DNA from: Pseudomonas sp. NFIX28
Lineage (GTDB): Bacteria; Pseudomonadota; Gammaproteobacteria; Pseudomonadales; Pseudomonadaceae
Length of the DNA: 64,000 nt
Direction: 5' to 3'
NCBI RefSeq assembly: GCF_900107395.1
Contig: NZ_FNPW01000002.1
Span: forward strand, 315,826-379,825
Below, piece after piece: positions 63,288 through 64,000 of the stretch. The notes beneath the pieces were generated by a model that saw only the letters and a program-made list of their open reading frames with translations, was not told where the DNA came from and searched no databases. Position 1 is the stretch's first letter. Each line of letters begins with the position of its first letter. The position numbers and the translations under genes were made by a program.

Positions 63288-63322
63288 GGCGCAGCCTCGG
63301 GATAATTGATTCGGGTGACCAG

Positions 63323-63403
63323 TACAGATGGCGCAAAATTACAGGATTCAGCCCGGATAGGGGAAATTCTGTATGGAAATAATAGCGGCTCTTTGAATCT
63401 GTA
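63323..63403. promoter_or_regulatory. Candidate operator with four TACAG/CTGTA half-sites
   Basis: TACAG at 63323-63327 and 63340-63344, then CTGTA at 63369-63373 and 63399-63403. The inner-left and outer-right sites extend to ATTACAGGATTC and GAATCTGTAAT, a near-perfect inverted repeat. Their place between a MocR regulator and its divergent gene suggests binding by that regulator. Confidence 0.5.
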
Positions 63404-63467
63404 ATGGTTTTTGGCACCCGCGCATGATGTCTGCTCATAGCGACCCAAGTAAACAGGAGCAGCAAAA

Positions 63468-63713
63468 ATGAACGGCTTGAGCGATGTGCGTCTGTCGTTA
63501 CACAGTCAGGAACTGGCGGCTGGGCAGGAGCGGGCAGCAGGGGCGACGTCCGCGCGCAATGCGCCATCCGGCCTCGGCGCCTGGGGCCTGTACTGGCATC
63601 GACTGCGTACACGCAAGGCGCTGCTTGAACTGAGTACCGAACAGTTGCGCGATATCGGCCTGAGTCGCGAACAGGCGCGGCAGGAAGGGCTCAAGCCGTT
63701 CTGGCGGCTTTGA
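63468..63713 (+). CDS. DUF1127 small protein
   Basis: An 81-residue protein from ATG 63468 (CAGGAG upstream). The last 45 residues hold the DUF1127 motif: WHRLRTRKALLELSTEQLRD and IGLSREQARQEGLKPFWRL. Such small basic proteins include RNA-binding regulators of phosphate and carbon metabolism in other bacteria. The N-terminal half is low-complexity. It is divergent from the MocR-type gene and probably under its control. Confidence 0.88.
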   Translation: MNGLSDVRLSLHSQELAAGQERAAGATSARNAPSGLGAWGLYWHRLRTRKALLELSTEQLRDIGLSREQARQEGLKPFWRL

Positions 63714-63770
63714 AAGTCCCCGCGGTTTAGCCGCTGGCGCAGCCTGCGATCGGTTGCGCGGCAACCGCAA

Positions 63771-63817
63771 AAGGCCGCATCCGATTTCACAGGAAACCGG
63801 ATGCGGCCTTTTTTTCG
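63771..63817 (+). terminator. Terminator after the DUF1127 gene
   Basis: AAGGCCGCATCCG (63771-63783) pairs with CGGATGCGGCCTT (63798-63810) and runs into a T-tract. Loop of 14 bases. Confidence 0.85.
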
Positions 63818-63860
63818 CCTGCTGCGCAGTCGATCGCAGCCTGGCGCCAGCGGCTACAGG
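63818..63860. repeat. REP-like element
   Basis: CTGCTGCGCAGTCGATCGCA followed by CCTGGCGCCAGCGGCTACAG repeats the sequence type found at 32113-32157. A related partial copy, GCCGCTGGCGCAGCCTGCGA, precedes the terminator near 63730. Confidence 0.6.
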
Positions 63861-63861
63861 T

Positions 63862-64000
63862 TCAGACCAGCTCTTTCAACCGATGCCAGAGCATCCCCAG
63901 TGCCAGCAGCGGCGAGCGCAGGTGCTTGCCGCCTGGGAAGGTGATGTGCGGGACCTGGGCGAACAGGTCGAAACCGCCGCTCTGTTGGCCGCTGATGGCT
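63862..64000 (-). CDS. C-terminal end of a probable FAD-dependent amine oxidoreductase (rest outside the window)
   Basis: On the - strand a frame is open from the window edge to a TGA at 63862-63864, giving 45 residues that contain GGFDLFAQVPHITFPGGKHL and end LGMLWHRLKELV. The FPGG-x-x-LR-x-P-x-L-x-LGM ending is typical of gamma-glutamylputrescine oxidoreductase-type FAD enzymes (PuuB/PauB). P. aeruginosa has such a gene (PA5309) at this point, from memory. Only the tail is visible. Confidence 0.6.
   Translation of the reverse strand, partial: AISGQQSGGFDLFAQVPHITFPGGKHLRSPLLALGMLWHRLKELV

Overview
The window is chromosomal DNA from a Pseudomonas, most likely of the P. fluorescens species complex. 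I base this on codon use and GC-rich coding, a housekeeping gene order that matches my memory of the P. aeruginosa chromosome (kauB, rpmG/rpmB, radC, coaBC, dut, algC, argB, pyrE, crc, rph, yicC, gmk, rpoZ, spoT, ridA, oxyR, recG), and the REP-type palindromes typical of that complex. I ran no database search; family names come from motifs I can read.

Bases 1-23755 hold one type VI secretion system (T6SS) gene cluster, all on the + strand: tssA (5' end outside the window), tssB, tssC, tssE, [PAAR - putative effector - putative immunity], tssF, tssG, clpV, a sigma-54 activator, a small lipoprotein, an FHA protein, tssJ, tssK, tssL, tssM, a PP2C phosphatase, a Ser/Thr kinase and vgrG. This is the layout of the P. 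aeruginosa HSI-II cluster, with an extra cassette inserted between tssE and tssF. No hcp (tssD) gene lies in the window.

Bases 3830-5096 and 23760-30400 are visibly AT-rich compared with their surroundings and hold the cargo. The first is a PAAR protein whose composition changes in mid-gene, followed by a small enzyme with a permuted papain-like Cys/His signature and an overlapping membrane-anchored small protein. The second begins right after vgrG with a 735-residue protein that joins an M23-like metallopeptidase region to a GH19/lysozyme-like region. It is translationally coupled to a secreted protein and followed by an LprI-like (lysozyme inhibitor family) gene. After these come a DUF6124-type gene with a hairpin-rich upstream region, a vgrG scrap, three unrelated secreted small proteins, a broken copy of the LprI-like gene and a tandem pair of DUF3304-like lipoproteins. 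I read this as an immunity and decayed-effector array.

Bases 32291-64000 are core genome: an SCP2-like protein, an HDOD regulator, the oxyR-recG pair, the exbB-exbD-tonB energy-coupling operon, an SDR oxidoreductase, a lipoprotein, the yicC-gmk-rpoZ-spoT-ridA run (GTP and ppGpp metabolism), rph, a DUF4870 protein, crc/pyrE (divergent), argB, algC, dut, coaBC, radC, a peptide-type ABC binding protein, rpmBG with a clear promoter, a cupin, kauB, an MFS transporter, a lipoprotein phospholipase D-like protein, a MocR-type regulator divergent from a DUF1127 gene, and the 3' end of a probable FAD-dependent oxidoreductase. The kauB-to-end segment probably relates to polyamine and amine catabolism.
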